From Pseudoalteromonas sp. FUC4 (GTDB lineage Bacteria > Pseudomonadota > Gammaproteobacteria > Enterobacterales > Alteromonadaceae), in NCBI RefSeq assembly GCF_008370255.1, contig NZ_SEUI01000001.1:1125025-1189024 (forward strand): 64,000 nt of DNA, given 5' to 3'. Each line of letters starts with the position of its first letter. Position 1 is the first letter of the stretch. Both the position numbers and the translations under genes were made by a program. Shown one piece after another: positions 1 to 9,873 of this stretch. The notes under the pieces were generated by a model. The model had not been told where the DNA came from and ran no database searches. It saw nothing but the letters and a program-made list of their open reading frames with translations.

Positions 1-465
1 GACCCATATGGCATTACATTTTGGCCTAATTTTAAAGGGCGCGATGGCTGCAGAACGCCAATGCCTTGGGAGCAAGCTGATTCATCTAATGCGGGTTTTA
101 GTGAAGTAAAACCTTGGCTACCTGTTGATGATGCACACAAACAGCAATCAGTCGCTGTGCAAACTAATGATAGCAACTCAATTTTAAACGCCTATCGTGA
201 ATTTATGGCTTGGCGCAAAAACCAAGCTGTGCTACTTGAAGGTGATATTGAGTTTATTGAAACGCCTGAGCCTGTGCTTGCTTTTCATAGAACGCTTGGA
301 GAGCAAAAAATGCTCTGCATGTTTAATCTAAGTTCGCAACAAACAGCTATTAATATGCCAACATCAATCGTTAAAGAATATAACGAGCTTAGCCATCACA
401 GCGCAAAGTTAGACCAAGGCACCACAACGCTTGAGCCTTACGCATGTTTTTTCGCTCAGTGTTAA
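1..465 (+). CDS. GH13 alpha-glucosidase, C-terminal fragment (5' end outside window)
   Basis: The reading frame is open from the first base and reads DPYGITFWPNFKGRDGCRTPMPW. The GRDGxRTPMPW motif is typical of GH13 alpha-glucosidases and oligo-1,6-glucosidases, which hydrolyse terminal alpha-glucosidic bonds in maltose or isomaltose-type oligosaccharides. What remains is the end of the TIM-barrel and the small C-terminal beta-sandwich domain (about 154 residues). The catalytic Asp/Glu residues lie upstream of the window, so the exact substrate cannot be judged. A strong hairpin terminator follows about 35 bases after the stop, so this is the last gene of its transcript. An internal ATG at 61 is not the true start, because conserved residues precede it. 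Confidence 0.85.
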   Translation, partial: DPYGITFWPNFKGRDGCRTPMPWEQADSSNAGFSEVKPWLPVDDAHKQQSVAVQTNDSNSILNAYREFMAWRKNQAVLLEGDIEFIETPEPVLAFHRTLGEQKMLCMFNLSSQQTAINMPTSIVKEYNELSHHSAKLDQGTTTLEPYACFFAQC

Positions 466-499
466 TGACTCAAAAGTTGCGTTTAGTGTATACCTAAGC

Positions 500-552
500 G
501 CGTTAAACACAAAAAAGCCCAAGCTATTCACTTGGGCTTTTTTGTGTTTAAC
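500..552 (+). terminator. Intrinsic terminator after the alpha-glucosidase gene
   Basis: A long near-perfect palindrome: AAAAAAGCCCAAG, a 7-base loop, then CTTGGGCTTTTTT, extended outward by GTTAAACAC/GTGTTTAAC. It should work in both directions. Confidence 0.85.
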
Positions 553-982
553 GCTGTCTCGTCCTGAAATGTGTTTACACATTGAGGATTTATTATGACT
601 AAATCAAATAATACGGCTGATATTACAAACTTAAAATATCCTCATAGCAGAAATATACAATGGCGCTTATCCATTTTATTTTTGAACATAAGAAATCAAT
701 TTACCCTAAAGCGATCTCAAAGTTATTAGTATAAAGCGCAGAATCAAGTTTTCTTAGCTACTAAATATAATACTCCAGCTGATAATGCTGTACTTACTAA
801 AGTTAAAAAACTGACAAGTAAATTACTCATCCTCACGATAAAAAAATTTCGTTATCTTTTATTTCAATTTCGATTAAAAATCAGTATACCAACAGAGTTG
901 TTCTGAATTGGGCACTACTGCTTTATACCTAACTTTAAACTGGATAAATCAGTCATCACACCATTTTTTTAGGAATAAACGA
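553..982. other. 430-base intergenic region, no convincing gene
   Basis: The only start with an acceptable ribosome site (GAGGA) is an ATG at 595, opening a 44-codon frame ending at 729 that I cannot assign. The sequence before it (CCTGAAATGTGTTTACAC then GAGGATTTATT) reminds me of insertion-sequence leaders, so this may be the stub of a decayed transposase gene. That is a guess. The rest is AT-rich with no clear structure. Confidence 0.3.
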
Positions 983-1225
983 ATGAAAAAAGCATTGCTA
1001 GCATTAATCGTAGCACCACTATTTGCAGTATCTGCGACTTACGCGGTAGCAGACGATGCGCCAACAGCTTCAGCCGAAATGGTAAAAGAATACACAGAGA
1101 TGTGTGTTAACTGGGCTAAAGATGATGACGTAAGCAATGAAGAGCTAAATGCCTACGTATTAAAATGCGTAAATGATGAGCTTGAATCTGAAGGCTATAA
1201 AAAAGTATCTTCTGTTAAAATTTAA
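983..1225 (+). CDS. Small secreted protein, unknown function
   Basis: 80 residues. The start at 983 is chosen because AGGA lies 8 bases upstream and the product then opens with a clean Sec signal peptide (MKKALLALIVAPLFAVSATYA, probable cut after A21 or A23). The mature part is about 57-60 residues, acidic, with two cysteines (in MCVNW and KCVND) that could form one disulfide in the periplasm. I do not recognise the family. The gene is monocistronic and ends with a strong terminator. Confidence 0.7.
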   Translation: MKKALLALIVAPLFAVSATYAVADDAPTASAEMVKEYTEMCVNWAKDDDVSNEELNAYVLKCVNDELESEGYKKVSSVKI

Positions 1226-1363
1226 TCATACCAATTGCATTAAATTAGCGATCTATTTAGTGCGATAAAATGACTATGTTTTTTAATAAAAATTGATATA
1301 CCCAATACACTTAGTAAATGTACTGCTAATAAAGCCGTTGCGAAAACATTTAACTAGGCATAA

Positions 1364-1403
1364 AAAAACCGGAATAGACACAAGCTGTGCGTTCCGGTTT
1401 TTT
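1364..1403 (+). terminator. Intrinsic terminator
   Basis: AAAAAACCGGAA and TTCCGGTTTTTT form a hairpin with a 17-base loop. It lies between the small secreted protein and the 3' end of topA and can serve both strands. Confidence 0.8.
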
Positions 1404-1450
1404 ATGGTTTTTTAAAACCTATAAAAAGTTATGAATAAGCGATAACGTGC

Positions 1451-4171
1451 TTATTCATCTTCTTTTTTAGTTTTAGGCTTTGCTTTGGCTTTAGGTTTTG
1501 CTTTAGCTGGTGCCTTTTTTGCAGCAGCTTTCTTTTTAGGTGCTGCCTTTTTCTTCGCTTCTTCTGTCCATTTACCTGCTTCATAATGAGCAGTCCAGCC
1601 AGTAGCTTTACCGTCAACTTCAGTCATAACATACTGAGCTTTATTTTTACGGCTGTAGCGTACAACAGCAAGATTACCATCAGGATCTTTAGCAGGTGCA
1701 TCTGCTAAATAATAAAACTTAGGCGAAATGCGGTCTCTAAAGCGTTTTAATTCTTCTACCTTAGGTGCACGTGTTTCTCGTGACTTAGGAAAAGTATTTG
1801 CAGCTAAAAATATACCAGCAGCGCCATCACGTAATACGAAATACGCATCTGACTTTTCACACTCTAACTCAGTAATGTGAACAGGATCTTCTTTTGGTGG
1901 AGCAGCTTCGCCGCTTTTAAGTAGTTTACGTGTGTTTTTACACTCGTCATTATTACAGCCAAAGTACTTACCAAAGCGACCCGATTTAAGCTCCATGTCA
2001 GAGCCACATTTATCACATTCGATAATTGGTCCGTCATAGCCTTTAATTTTAAAGGTACCTTCTTCAACTATATGCCCTTTACATGCGGGATTATTACCAC
2101 ACACATGTAATTTACGGGTTTCGTCAATTAGGTATGAATCCATTGCCGTTTCACAAATCGGGCAACGTTTCATCTGCATTAGCTTTTCAGTTTCTTCGTC
2201 TTCAACATCGGCTGCAACCGCTTCATCGCCTGACACTAAGTTCATTGTCGTTGTACAACGCTCTTTTGGCGGAAGGCTGTAACCAGTACACCCTAAGAAA
2301 ACACCAGTTGATGCCGTTCGTATACCCATTTTTCGGCTACACGTAGGACACTCTATATCGGTTTCAACCATCTCGTTAAGACGCATACCACCGTTCTCTG
2401 GCTCGTCTTTAGCAACAGTTAATTGCGTTGAAAAATCAGCATAAAACTTATCTAGAACTTGAGTCCATACACGCTCACCTTCAGCGATATCATCTAAACG
2501 GCCTTCCATTTTAGCTGTAAAATCAAAGTTCATTAAATCAGTGAAGTTTTCAACTAAGCGGTCGGTGACAATTTCACCCATTTTTTCAGCGAAGAAACGG
2601 CGATTTTCTACACGTACATAACCACGGTCTTGAATTGTTGATATAATTGACGCATAAGTAGATGGACGACCAATACCACGCTTTTCAAGCTCTTTTACTA
2701 AACTTGCTTCACTAAAGCGAGCAGGCGGCTTAGTAAAATGTTGCTTAGGATCAAGTTCTATTAAAGTAAGTATTTCACCTTCTTTAACAGCTGGCAGTGA
2801 TTGATCTTCTTCGTTCTTTTTACGCACAGCAGGTTGTACTTTTGTCCAACCATCAAAGCGAAGCACGCGGCCTTTCGCTTTGAGCTGGAAATCGTTAGCT
2901 GCAACAGTCAGTGTTGTTAAGTCGTATTCAGCAGGTACCATTTGGCACGCTACAAACTGACGCCAAATTAACTCATACAGTTTTTTAGCATCGGCATCTA
3001 CGCCTTCGATATGACCAGACAACACAGTAACGCTTGAAGGACGAATAGCCTCATGCGCTTCTTGTGCATTACCTTTAGAGCTGTAGCTAATTGGATCTTT
3101 TGGTAAATATTTAGCACCAAACTCGTTCGTTACGTACTCACGACACATTTCAACCGCATCTTTTGAAAGATTAGTTGAATCGGTACGCATATACGTAATA
3201 TAACCGCCTTCATACAAACGCTGAGCGAGCATCATAGTCTTTTTAACGCCATAACCTAGGCGTGTACTTGCCGCTTGTTGCATGGTTGAAGTAATTAATG
3301 GCGCACTTGGGCGACTTTTGCTTGGCTTTTCTTCAACGCTAATTACTTTATATTCTGCATTCTCAAGGCTTTTAACAGCTGCGCTAGCCTGAGCTTCATT
3401 TACAGGCTTAAATGCCTTTCCTGCTTGTTTGGTTACTTCTAAACGTAACTCAGACTCAGTATTCTTAACATCAGCATGAATATCCCAAAACTCTTCAGGG
3501 ATAAATGCCTTAATTTCACGTTCACGCTCAACTAATAAGCGTACCGCCACAGACTGAACTCGTCCTGCAGAAAGTCCTCGAGCAACCTTAGCCCAAAGTA
3601 AAGGTGACACCATAAAGCCAACAACACGGTCTAAAAAGCGTCGTGTTTGCTGCGCATAAACCATATCAGTGTTAAGCTCGCCTGGTGTTTCAAATGCTTG
3701 TTGTATTGCGTTTTTAGTAATTTCGTTAAAAACTACGCGCTTATACTTTGAAGGCTCGCCGCCAATGATTTCTTGAAGGTGCCAAGCAATTGCTTCCCCT
3801 TCTCTATCCAAATCCGTTGCGAGATATATTTGATCTGCATTTTCAGCCAATTTTTGTAATTCTTGAACAACTTTTTCTTTACCAGGCAGTATTTCGTAAT
3901 GCGGATCCCAGCCTTGGTTTGGGTCTATACCCATACGCGCGACCAGGTTAGTATAATCTCGTTGCTTTTTATACGCTGCTTTCTCTTCTGGTTCCATTTT
4001 GCGAACTTCTGCTGGCGTTTTAGTTGCCGGCACTTTAGCTTTGCTCGAACCTGAAGTAGGTAAATCTCGCACATGCCCAATACTGGACTTTACGATGAAG
4101 TCATTACCTAAATATTTATTAATTGTTTTAGCCTTAGCAGGTGACTCTACAATTACTAGCGATTTGCCCAT
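1451..4171 (-). CDS. topA: DNA topoisomerase I
   Basis: 906 residues. Type IA topoisomerase that relaxes negative supercoils by single-strand passage through a 5'-phosphotyrosine intermediate. The N-terminal TOPRIM domain opens with [15 protein letters not shown] and carries [12 protein letters not shown]. The active-site tyrosine is Y327 in ITYMRTDST. Three C-terminal zinc ribbons follow (CPTC..C..C, CPIC..CGNNPAC, CDKC..CNNDEC). The last 35 or so residues are an Ala/Lys/Pro-rich basic tail, probably extra DNA contact. The neighbourhood (sohB, yciK, rluB nearby) matches the topA region of enteric bacteria, but yciN and cysB are absent here. Confidence 0.98.
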   Translation of the reverse strand: MGKSLVIVESPAKAKTINKYLGNDFIVKSSIGHVRDLPTSGSSKAKVPATKTPAEVRKMEPEEKAAYKKQRDYTNLVARMGIDPNQGWDPHYEILPGKEKVVQELQKLAENADQIYLATDLDREGEAIAWHLQEIIGGEPSKYKRVVFNEITKNAIQQAFETPGELNTDMVYAQQTRRFLDRVVGFMVSPLLWAKVARGLSAGRVQSVAVRLLVEREREIKAFIPEEFWDIHADVKNTESELRLEVTKQAGKAFKPVNEAQASAAVKSLENAEYKVISVEEKPSKSRPSAPLITSTMQQAASTRLGYGVKKTMMLAQRLYEGGYITYMRTDSTNLSKDAVEMCREYVTNEFGAKYLPKDPISYSSKGNAQEAHEAIRPSSVTVLSGHIEGVDADAKKLYELIWRQFVACQMVPAEYDLTTLTVAANDFQLKAKGRVLRFDGWTKVQPAVRKKNEEDQSLPAVKEGEILTLIELDPKQHFTKPPARFSEASLVKELEKRGIGRPSTYASIISTIQDRGYVRVENRRFFAEKMGEIVTDRLVENFTDLMNFDFTAKMEGRLDDIAEGERVWTQVLDKFYADFSTQLTVAKDEPENGGMRLNEMVETDIECPTCSRKMGIRTASTGVFLGCTGYSLPPKERCTTTMNLVSGDEAVAADVEDEETEKLMQMKRCPICETAMDSYLIDETRKLHVCGNNPACKGHIVEEGTFKIKGYDGPIIECDKCGSDMELKSGRFGKYFGCNNDECKNTRKLLKSGEAAPPKEDPVHITELECEKSDAYFVLRDGAAGIFLAANTFPKSRETRAPKVEELKRFRDRISPKFYYLADAPAKDPDGNLAVVRYSRKNKAQYVMTEVDGKATGWTAHYEAGKWTEEAKKKAAPKKKAAAKKAPAKAKPKAKAKPKTKKEDE

Positions 4172-4377
4172 AGTTGCCTATTTCTAACCAAATATTAAAA
4201 ATGTGTTTACCGCTATAAGCGGCGCGAATATTTATAGGTATATCTACAAACACTAGTTGTTACAAGCTTTTAATACAAACTTTTCAGTATTTACTGAATA
4301 AACGAACAATTTTTGTCGTTAAATTAAACAAACTAGTGTTTTTAGATTAATTGATGTGGAATATATAGAACAGAAAC

Positions 4378-4406
4378 AAAAATGCCAACCTAAAGGTTGG
4401 CATTTT
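4378..4406 (-). terminator. Intrinsic terminator of the Big-1 lipoprotein gene
   Basis: AAAATGCCAACC - TAAA - GGTTGGCATTTT, a perfect 12-base stem just past the stop codon of the minus-strand gene. It is symmetric, so it could act on both strands. Confidence 0.8.
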
Positions 4407-4422
4407 AAATACTTTATTTTTT

Positions 4423-7134
4423 CTAAGGCTCTGGTTCATCCAAAATCGACATCACGGTATACTGAGTTTTAACTCCACCAGGTGTTTCAAATTCAATATA
4501 TAAAAAACCAGAATCTACAGCATCAGGATCTGTCTCTTTAGTAATATTGACAGTGACTGAATCTGGAAATTTTTGCGCTGTGTTAGTAACAGTATAGTCA
4601 GTCAATCCTTTCAATACAGCATTATCAGATGTTACTTTAACAGTAGTGCCCGCTGGTAATGGGTTGTTATGAATATCACTGAAGAAAATAGTAACCGAAA
4701 TTGCGCTGTAAGGCGTCGAGTTACTAATATCAATCAGGTTTATGTCACACATACCAGCCATATCAGTGGCTTCTAAACTAATACCACTATTTAAGGTACA
4801 ATCATTTAAGGGTGTTACAGCTCTAATATAGGGAGTACTACCAGACATAACTAACTCTGAACGAGCACGTACATTTACTGTTTCTCTAGTACAAGCCTTA
4901 GCTGTAAGGGCTTCATCACTACATAATAAACCATTATAAATCTTATCACCGCTATCATACTCGCCATTATTTAATGCACCAGAGCGCTCAACGTACCATT
5001 CGTTTTCCCCGCCATTGGAGTTAACAGGGTTAGTTGGCGCAGGTAACTCACCATCAAACACACCATTTTCATTAAAGTCTATAAATGCTTCTGGTAAATC
5101 CTGCAATGTAGAGTCAAATTCATTTTGATTAAATACGCCATTTGCTGATACATCATTGAAGGACTCCTCACCCACCGAATAAGCCAATAAACTTACTCGC
5201 CCACCTAGAGGGTAATCAATCGGCGCTAGTGCTGGTGCTTCACTAAGGGTTATTGCAACACCACTACTGTCAAGATAATTGATTAAATTACCACTTGCAT
5301 CTAATTGCGACTCCCTGATGCCTAAAGAACAAGGTGCGGCTTTTCCAAAATGTCGATCACACTTTTGCCCTACTGAATTCTGGTAAATACTATAATGATA
5401 CGGAATAGGATGTTGGCTACGCCACTGTGCATTACATACGCCGTCGGTTGTACGGCAAAGCAATAAAGGAGTAAACTGCTCGCCATCAATGGAGCCTACA
5501 GCACCGCCTTCACTAGCAATATAAATTGCTGTATTATCCGGTACGAAATTATTAAAGTGGTCTGCGGCAAATACGGTTAAATCGGTAGTTACTCCCGCTT
5601 CATTTAATGACTCGGTATTAAATGTTTTCACAGCAAGAGTAAAACTGTCTTGATCTGGTACCCCAGTTGTAACAGTAATGTCATTTGAAACAATTGAGAT
5701 AACACTATTTTGAGAGGCATCCTCACTGTCAATTTGATGCGAAGCAGTAATAGATAAAACACCTGCAGCTCTTCCAGAGCGAATATTTACAGTTACTAAA
5801 CCATCAGAGTTCGTAAATGCAAATTCACTGCCTAATAAAGCCCCACCGGGGTTTTGTGAAAGTGTAAAATCTATTTGCTTTTGACCTACTGGAGTTCCAT
5901 TAATATCCAGCAGTTTAAAAGTCAGCTCTGAGTTTTCAGTGAGAGTTTGTCCCCCTGCTCCTTTAATGGCTAAAACTTGATTAGTCGCTTCAATAAAGTC
6001 AATTGAACCAGTCTTAGCGGCTGCTACATTAATACTAATCGTTTGTGTTGCTACATTACCACCAGTAACGACCGTGGCTGTGATTGTATCAACACCATTA
6101 CAACCATCAGCTTTATATGTTGTACTGGCGATCCCACCAATACTACTTACGACACTATCAATAGTTGCTCTAGGTGTTGATTCTTGAGCACATGCAGACG
6201 TAAATTGTACTTCAAGCGGTGTCATAAATAAATTATTATTACTATCTACAATTTTTGCTGTAATTACAGTAGTAGAACCTGCAGATAAAATAGCTGACGA
6301 ACCAATACCCGAACTTAAATCAACACTAACTTGAACTGCATTAATTTCAAATAAAGCTGATGCGATACTATTTTGTGATGTCAACTCAACTTGACCTACA
6401 CCAGAGCTACTTCCAGGCAAAAGATTTAAAACTGCAATACCAAATGCGTCAGTTTTTGCAGTTAAGCTCTCTGGCAATAAAACACCTAATGTTGTCGTAG
6501 CATTAACTAGTACATCACTTGCGGGAGTATTTGTTCCTGCTTTTGTTACTTTTGCATAGATAATAGCCTGTTGACTTACGAGGTTACTATTTTCTGAACA
6601 ATCTGAGAAATTAAGCTCAATCGCATCACGATCGATATTTAGCCAATTATCGGGGCAGTTTTGTAAAATTTTAATATCAATATTAGCGCTAGAATCATCC
6701 GATGGAGCTTCATCACCTGCAGTATAAAAGCCAAGTTTACTGCTAGTATCTTCGTACGTTGCTATAACGGTACCCGCACCTTCAACGCTGCCAGCTGCTA
6801 GCTCAATAGTTGCTACCCCACTTGTGTCGGTTAGAGCACTACCAGTTGCGGGAATAAATGAACCTAATGTGGTTGTAAAACTAACCTCTTGTCGTTGTAC
6901 TGGCTGACCATCAGCACCTAAAACAGTTGCTTTTATTTCTAATGGTGAATCTGCAGTGACAGAGCGGTCTTCAAAAGAAATTTCAATATTGGCTGTCTGT
7001 ACAATAGTCCCACCACCAGTCTCCCCTGTACCATCACCTATTGTTCCGCCATCTTTTTCAAGTGACCCACCGCCACCACAGGCTGTAAGAAAAAAACTGA
7101 GCAATGAAATGCTGAGTAGTCGCATTAAAGGCAT
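4423..7134 (-). CDS. Large lipoprotein with Big-1-type Ig-like repeats
   Basis: 903 residues. An N-terminal signal ends in a lipobox (FFLTACGGGG), so it is probably lipidated and anchored in the outer membrane. A Gly/Thr-rich linker follows, then several bacterial Ig-like modules of the invasin/intimin Big-1 type with the pattern ADGQPVxxxxVxFTT...TDxxGxAxxxL (first copy about residues 45-140; further copies about 180-270, 270-370 and 385-490). A later segment has DFNENGVFD, a calcium-loop-like stretch. Such proteins usually act in adhesion or surface display; the ligand is unknown. The GGGAGAGG ribosome site sits 3 bases from the first ATG and 12 from M4, so the start may be either. Monocistronic, with its own terminator. 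Confidence 0.75.
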   Translation of the reverse strand: MPLMRLLSISLLSFFLTACGGGGSLEKDGGTIGDGTGETGGGTIVQTANIEISFEDRSVTADSPLEIKATVLGADGQPVQRQEVSFTTTLGSFIPATGSALTDTSGVATIELAAGSVEGAGTVIATYEDTSSKLGFYTAGDEAPSDDSSANIDIKILQNCPDNWLNIDRDAIELNFSDCSENSNLVSQQAIIYAKVTKAGTNTPASDVLVNATTTLGVLLPESLTAKTDAFGIAVLNLLPGSSSGVGQVELTSQNSIASALFEINAVQVSVDLSSGIGSSAILSAGSTTVITAKIVDSNNNLFMTPLEVQFTSACAQESTPRATIDSVVSSIGGIASTTYKADGCNGVDTITATVVTGGNVATQTISINVAAAKTGSIDFIEATNQVLAIKGAGGQTLTENSELTFKLLDINGTPVGQKQIDFTLSQNPGGALLGSEFAFTNSDGLVTVNIRSGRAAGVLSITASHQIDSEDASQNSVISIVSNDITVTTGVPDQDSFTLAVKTFNTESLNEAGVTTDLTVFAADHFNNFVPDNTAIYIASEGGAVGSIDGEQFTPLLLCRTTDGVCNAQWRSQHPIPYHYSIYQNSVGQKCDRHFGKAAPCSLGIRESQLDASGNLINYLDSSGVAITLSEAPALAPIDYPLGGRVSLLAYSVGEESFNDVSANGVFNQNEFDSTLQDLPEAFIDFNENGVFDGELPAPTNPVNSNGGENEWYVERSGALNNGEYDSGDKIYNGLLCSDEALTAKACTRETVNVRARSELVMSGSTPYIRAVTPLNDCTLNSGISLEATDMAGMCDINLIDISNSTPYSAISVTIFFSDIHNNPLPAGTTVKVTSDNAVLKGLTDYTVTNTAQKFPDSVTVNITKETDPDAVDSGFLYIEFETPGGVKTQYTVMSILDEPEP

Positions 7135-7327
7135 AAACCTCTCCCTAGCGTTGTTATTATAATCAAAATTAATTCCTGCTTAATATTAACCTATAACTTA
7201 GTCTAAAATCACAGTTTTTTATTACTTTTTTGAGTGAAATATTTTTAAATAAATACTAACTTTTTCTGTAGTAAATATTTCCTTGCTGGTAGTCTATGGC
7301 AAATTTATAAAATGTAGATCAGGAAAT

Positions 7328-8662
7328 ATGTCAAAAATCCGTTCAATGAGTTTAACCACTCGCATCATGATTGGTATGGCGCTTGGGGTTACAGTAGGTT
7401 TTATATTTCAGGCTATATTAGCTGGTGAAGACGATTATCTAATACCTCTTGGGTTATTCTCTTTGCCAATTAAAGCCTTTTTTGTTGATGGTATTTTCCA
7501 TGTTGGTGGACAAATATTCATCGCCAGCTTAAAAATGTTAGTTGTGCCTCTTGTATTTGTATCGCTTGTTTGTGGTACCTGTAGCTTAAGTGACCCTAAA
7601 AAATTAGGTCGCCTAGGTGGTAAATCTATTGGTTTATATTTAGTAACCACAGCAATCGCTATAACAGTAGCCATTACGCTAGCACTACTATTTAGTCCTG
7701 GTGAAGGAATAAGCCTGCCATCTAATGCAACCTACGATGCTAAAGAAGCACCTACCCTTGCACGTGTAATTATAGATATGTTTCCTACAAATCCTTTTGA
7801 AGCAATGGCCAAAGGCAATATGCTTCAAGTTATTGTGTTTGCACTTTTATTTGGTGTAGCTATGGCATTAAGTGGTAAAGCAGGTAAACGTGTTGCTACC
7901 GTATTTGAGGATTTAAACACAGTAATTTTAAAACTAGTTACACTTTTAATGAACATTGCACCTTATGGCGTGTTCTTTTTAATGGCTAAACTGTTTACAA
8001 CAATTGAGCTTAGTTTAATCGTGAGCCTAGCCAAATACTTTGGTGTTGTGGTGTTGGCATTGTTATTACATGCTTTAGTTAACTACACATTAATTTTAAA
8101 AATATTAACTGGCCTGAACCCACTTACTTTCTTAGCAAAAATGAAGCATACATGCTTATTTGCATTTAGTACTTCAAGCTCAAGCGCAACCATGCCAATT
8201 ACACTTGAAACAGCGACCAAAAAATTAGGCGCTAACAACTCTGTTGCCTCATTCACTATCCCTTTAGGCGCTACTATTAACATGGATGGCACGGCTATTA
8301 TGCAAGGTGTGGCGACCGTGTTTATTGCACAAGTGTTTAGTGTTGATTTAACTATTTCTGATTACCTTATGGTTATATTAACTGCAACACTTGCTTCTGT
8401 GGGCACCGCGGGTGTACCTGGTGTGGGCTTAATCATGCTAGCAATGGTACTTAACCAAGTCGGTTTACCTGTAGAAGGGATTGCAATTATTATCGGTGTA
8501 GACCGCTTGCTAGATATGACTCGTACAGCGGTTAATGTAACCGGGGATTGTATGGTTACCTGTGTTGTAGCTAAATCTGAAGGTGAACTTGATGAGAGTA
8601 TCTTTAACGACCCCAATGCAGCTAAAGATTTAGAAGATTATCATAAGTCTATTGATTCATAA
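7328..8662 (+). CDS. Dicarboxylate/amino acid:cation symporter (DAACS family)
   Basis: 444 residues. Inner-membrane secondary transporter related to GltP/GltT/DctA, importing glutamate, aspartate or C4-dicarboxylates with Na+ or H+. Seen: the Ser-rich hairpin motif SSSSATMPIT, NMDGT in the cation site, the GTAGVPG hairpin-2 motif, and DRLLDMTRTAVNVTGD, which matches the substrate-binding TM8 of GltPh (Asp, Arg, Thr and Asn ligands retained). The start at 7328 follows AGGAA; an earlier in-frame start at 7283 would add 15 residues not expected in the family. The retained Arg in TM8 favours an acidic substrate. Exact substrate unknown. Confidence 0.9.
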   Translation: MSKIRSMSLTTRIMIGMALGVTVGFIFQAILAGEDDYLIPLGLFSLPIKAFFVDGIFHVGGQIFIASLKMLVVPLVFVSLVCGTCSLSDPKKLGRLGGKSIGLYLVTTAIAITVAITLALLFSPGEGISLPSNATYDAKEAPTLARVIIDMFPTNPFEAMAKGNMLQVIVFALLFGVAMALSGKAGKRVATVFEDLNTVILKLVTLLMNIAPYGVFFLMAKLFTTIELSLIVSLAKYFGVVVLALLLHALVNYTLILKILTGLNPLTFLAKMKHTCLFAFSTSSSSATMPITLETATKKLGANNSVASFTIPLGATINMDGTAIMQGVATVFIAQVFSVDLTISDYLMVILTATLASVGTAGVPGVGLIMLAMVLNQVGLPVEGIAIIIGVDRLLDMTRTAVNVTGDCMVTCVVAKSEGELDESIFNDPNAAKDLEDYHKSIDS

Positions 8663-8680
8663 TCTATGACTATTGTTATA

Positions 8681-8715
8681 AAAAAACCTTGATGTTTTGC
8701 ATCAAGGTTTTTTTT
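8681..8715 (+). terminator. Intrinsic terminator after the symporter
   Basis: AAAAAACCTTGATG, 4-base loop, CATCAAGGTTTTTTTT. Convergent genes (symporter and sohB) flank it, so it probably serves both. Confidence 0.85.
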
Positions 8716-8756
8716 CGAGTCAAAATAATTAAACTGAATTCTAAAAACATTCTAAT

Positions 8757-9773
8757 TTAAGGATTTAAGGATTTAAATTTAGAGAGTAAGTTTATTCCCA
8801 CTTTATTTACACCACTACTCAAGCCAAGAGCTAGCTTGTCGCTTAATCCCTTTTTAATTTTGTATTTAATCTTATAAATTTGGCGCTCATGCTGCTGCTC
8901 TAGCAATGCATCATCACTTGTTTTTATAACGTCTACCAAGCCTTTATCAATTGCTTGAGTTGCAAACCAATGCTCACCTGTTGCCACTAAATTAATATCA
9001 AGGCTTGGACGTTGAGTGCTTACAAACGTTTTAAATAAATCATGTGTTTGCTCAATTTCTTCACGAAATTTTTCACGGGCCTTATCTGTATTTTCACCAA
9101 ATAAAGTAAGTGTACGTTTAAACTCACCTGCCGTTATTTGTTCAAACTCAACATCGTTTTTCTTTAATATTTTATTAAAGTTAGGTATCTGAGCAATAAC
9201 ACCAATAGAGCCAACAATAGCAAAAGGGGCTGCAAGTATTTCATCCGCAACACATGCCATCATGTAACCGCCACTCGCTGCTACTTTATCAATTGATACA
9301 CTTAGGGGTATGCCTGCACTTTTAATACGCTGTAACTGTGATGCAGCAAGTCCGTATCCATGTACAACACCGCCACCACTTTCTAAACGAATAAGCACTT
9401 TGTCTTTACTTGGTTCGGCAATAGAGATAATAGCCGTTATTTCTTCTCGTAAGCTTTCTACTTCGTGAGCGTCCATACTACCTACAAAATCAACTACATA
9501 TAAACGAGGTTTAGGCTCATCTTTATCTGCTTTTTTACTATGCGATTTAAGCTGTTTTTGATGCGCTTTAAGCTCTTTTTTACTCAGCGTGTTTTGTAAA
9601 AAGCTTTCTTTAAGATCGACTAACTGCTCTGATATATCGTCAATTTGTATTTCACCTTTTTTTGCTTTTGGCTTAACTGCAGCACCTACTATAAGCATTA
9701 AAATAACTGCTATAGCGATAACAAAAGTGACTGTCTTAGCAAAAAACAAACCGTACTCGTATAAAAATTCCAA
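8757..9773 (-). CDS. sohB: Inner-membrane S49 serine protease SohB
   Basis: 338 residues. Signal-peptide-peptidase-family protease with one N-terminal membrane span (about residues 12-32) and the catalytic domain on the periplasmic side. The Ser-Lys dyad is visible: S167 in VAASGGYM and K219 in GEFKRTLT, 52 residues apart, the same spacing as in SppA-type enzymes. The start codon is TTG, with GGAG about 9 bases upstream. Its position near topA and yciK is the conserved one. The physiological substrate is not established; in E. coli extra SohB suppresses htrA mutants. Confidence 0.93.
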   Translation of the reverse strand: MEFLYEYGLFFAKTVTFVIAIAVILMLIVGAAVKPKAKKGEIQIDDISEQLVDLKESFLQNTLSKKELKAHQKQLKSHSKKADKDEPKPRLYVVDFVGSMDAHEVESLREEITAIISIAEPSKDKVLIRLESGGGVVHGYGLAASQLQRIKSAGIPLSVSIDKVAASGGYMMACVADEILAAPFAIVGSIGVIAQIPNFNKILKKNDVEFEQITAGEFKRTLTLFGENTDKAREKFREEIEQTHDLFKTFVSTQRPSLDINLVATGEHWFATQAIDKGLVDVIKTSDDALLEQQHERQIYKIKYKIKKGLSDKLALGLSSGVNKVGINLLSKFKSLNP

Positions 9774-9824
9774 CAGGTTTCTCCATTTATAAATTTCAGC
9801 TAATTTAGCATGCTTTAAAACAAA

Positions 9825-9850
9825 AAAAAGCCACTTTTCAGTGGCTTTTA
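9825..9850 (-). terminator. Intrinsic terminator of the VolA-like lipase gene
   Basis: On the minus strand: AAAAGCCACT - GAAA - AGTGGCTTTTTTTT, between the lipase stop and the sohB start. Confidence 0.8.
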
Positions 9851-9873
9851 AAGGTTAATTATTTTACTGGTTA

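Noticed and set aside
1429..1617. Basic minus-strand reading in another frame over the topA 3' end
   Set aside because: An overlap of the Lys/Ala-rich topA tail in another frame; no ribosome site.
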